Source of the DNA: Pseudomonadota bacterium
GTDB taxonomy: Bacteria > Pseudomonadota > Gammaproteobacteria > Steroidobacterales > Steroidobacteraceae
Reading direction: 5' to 3'
Assembly (NCBI GenBank): GCA_021815905.1
Contig: JAKAZP010000153.1
Location: 1 to 6,472, forward strand
Length of the DNA: 6,472 nt
The notes below the pieces were generated by a model. It did not search any database. It saw nothing but the letters and a program-made list of their open reading frames with translations, and had not been told where the DNA came from. Below are positions 6,432 to 6,472 of the stretch, in pieces. Position 1 is the stretch's first letter; the number at the start of each line of letters is the position of its first letter. A program made the translations under genes and the position numbers.

Positions 6432-6472
6432 ATGAGGCGACGGAACGAGCCGGATGCACTCCGGGGAATATT
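6432..6472 (+). CDS. Possible 5' end of a divergent gene, truncated by the window edge
   Basis: An ATG at 6432 follows GGAGG (6423-6427) with a short four-base spacer, and the 13 complete codons to the window end contain no stop (MRRRNEPDALRGI). The strongest Shine-Dalgarno sequence seen in the window sits here. Thirteen residues are too few to name a family. It could be a regulator, transporter or further pathway gene divergent from the polyketide operon, or chance. Confidence 0.3.
   Translation, partial: MRRRNEPDALRGI

Noticed and set aside
6253..6459. Minus-strand open frame of 68 codons upstream of the PKS, with a late ATG giving a signal-like MRPLRTVALWLAGAAAGG.
   Set aside because: There is no Shine-Dalgarno at either start, the composition is low-complexity Ala/Gly/Pro, and open frames of this size are common in such GC-rich DNA. 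It probably lies in the promoter region.

Overview
The window is very GC-rich, apart from an AT-rich left edge, and gene-dense. It most likely comes from a Gram-negative proteobacterium. The evidence for this is the long, membrane-anchored TAXI-type TRAP substrate-binding protein and the strong G/C preference at third codon positions in every gene. The class (gamma or beta) cannot be settled from this sequence, and I see no RNA gene, CRISPR array, insertion sequence or prophage part.

Left part (1-1536): an AT-rich stretch of about 60 bases, possibly a promoter region, precedes one plus-strand gene for a TAXI-family protein with a membrane segment near each end. Its stop lies only 18 bases from the stop of the convergent operon.

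Main part (6211 down to 1555, minus strand): a compact five-gene operon in the order type III polyketide synthase, SAM-dependent methyltransferase, FAD-dependent oxidoreductase, acyl carrier protein, FabF-like ketosynthase. One junction is a 19-base gap. The other three overlap (TGATG, ATGA, ATGA), so the genes are probably translated together. The first three match the logic of known type III PKS lipid pathways such as Streptomyces srsABC, in which an alkylresorcinol or alkylpyrone is made, then methylated and hydroxylated/oxidised. The last two look like a dedicated type II fatty-acid module. My inference is that the ACP and ketosynthase make or hold a special acyl starter, the type III PKS extends it with malonyl-CoA and cyclises it, and the methyltransferase and flavoenzyme tailor the product to a phenolic, quinone or pyrone lipid. 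No ketoreductase, dehydratase, enoyl reductase, acyltransferase or thioesterase lies in the window, so those steps would have to come from primary metabolism or genes outside it.

Right part (6212-6472): about 220 bases of apparently non-coding DNA upstream of the operon, then a possible divergent gene that begins at 6432 behind a GGAGG motif and runs off the window.
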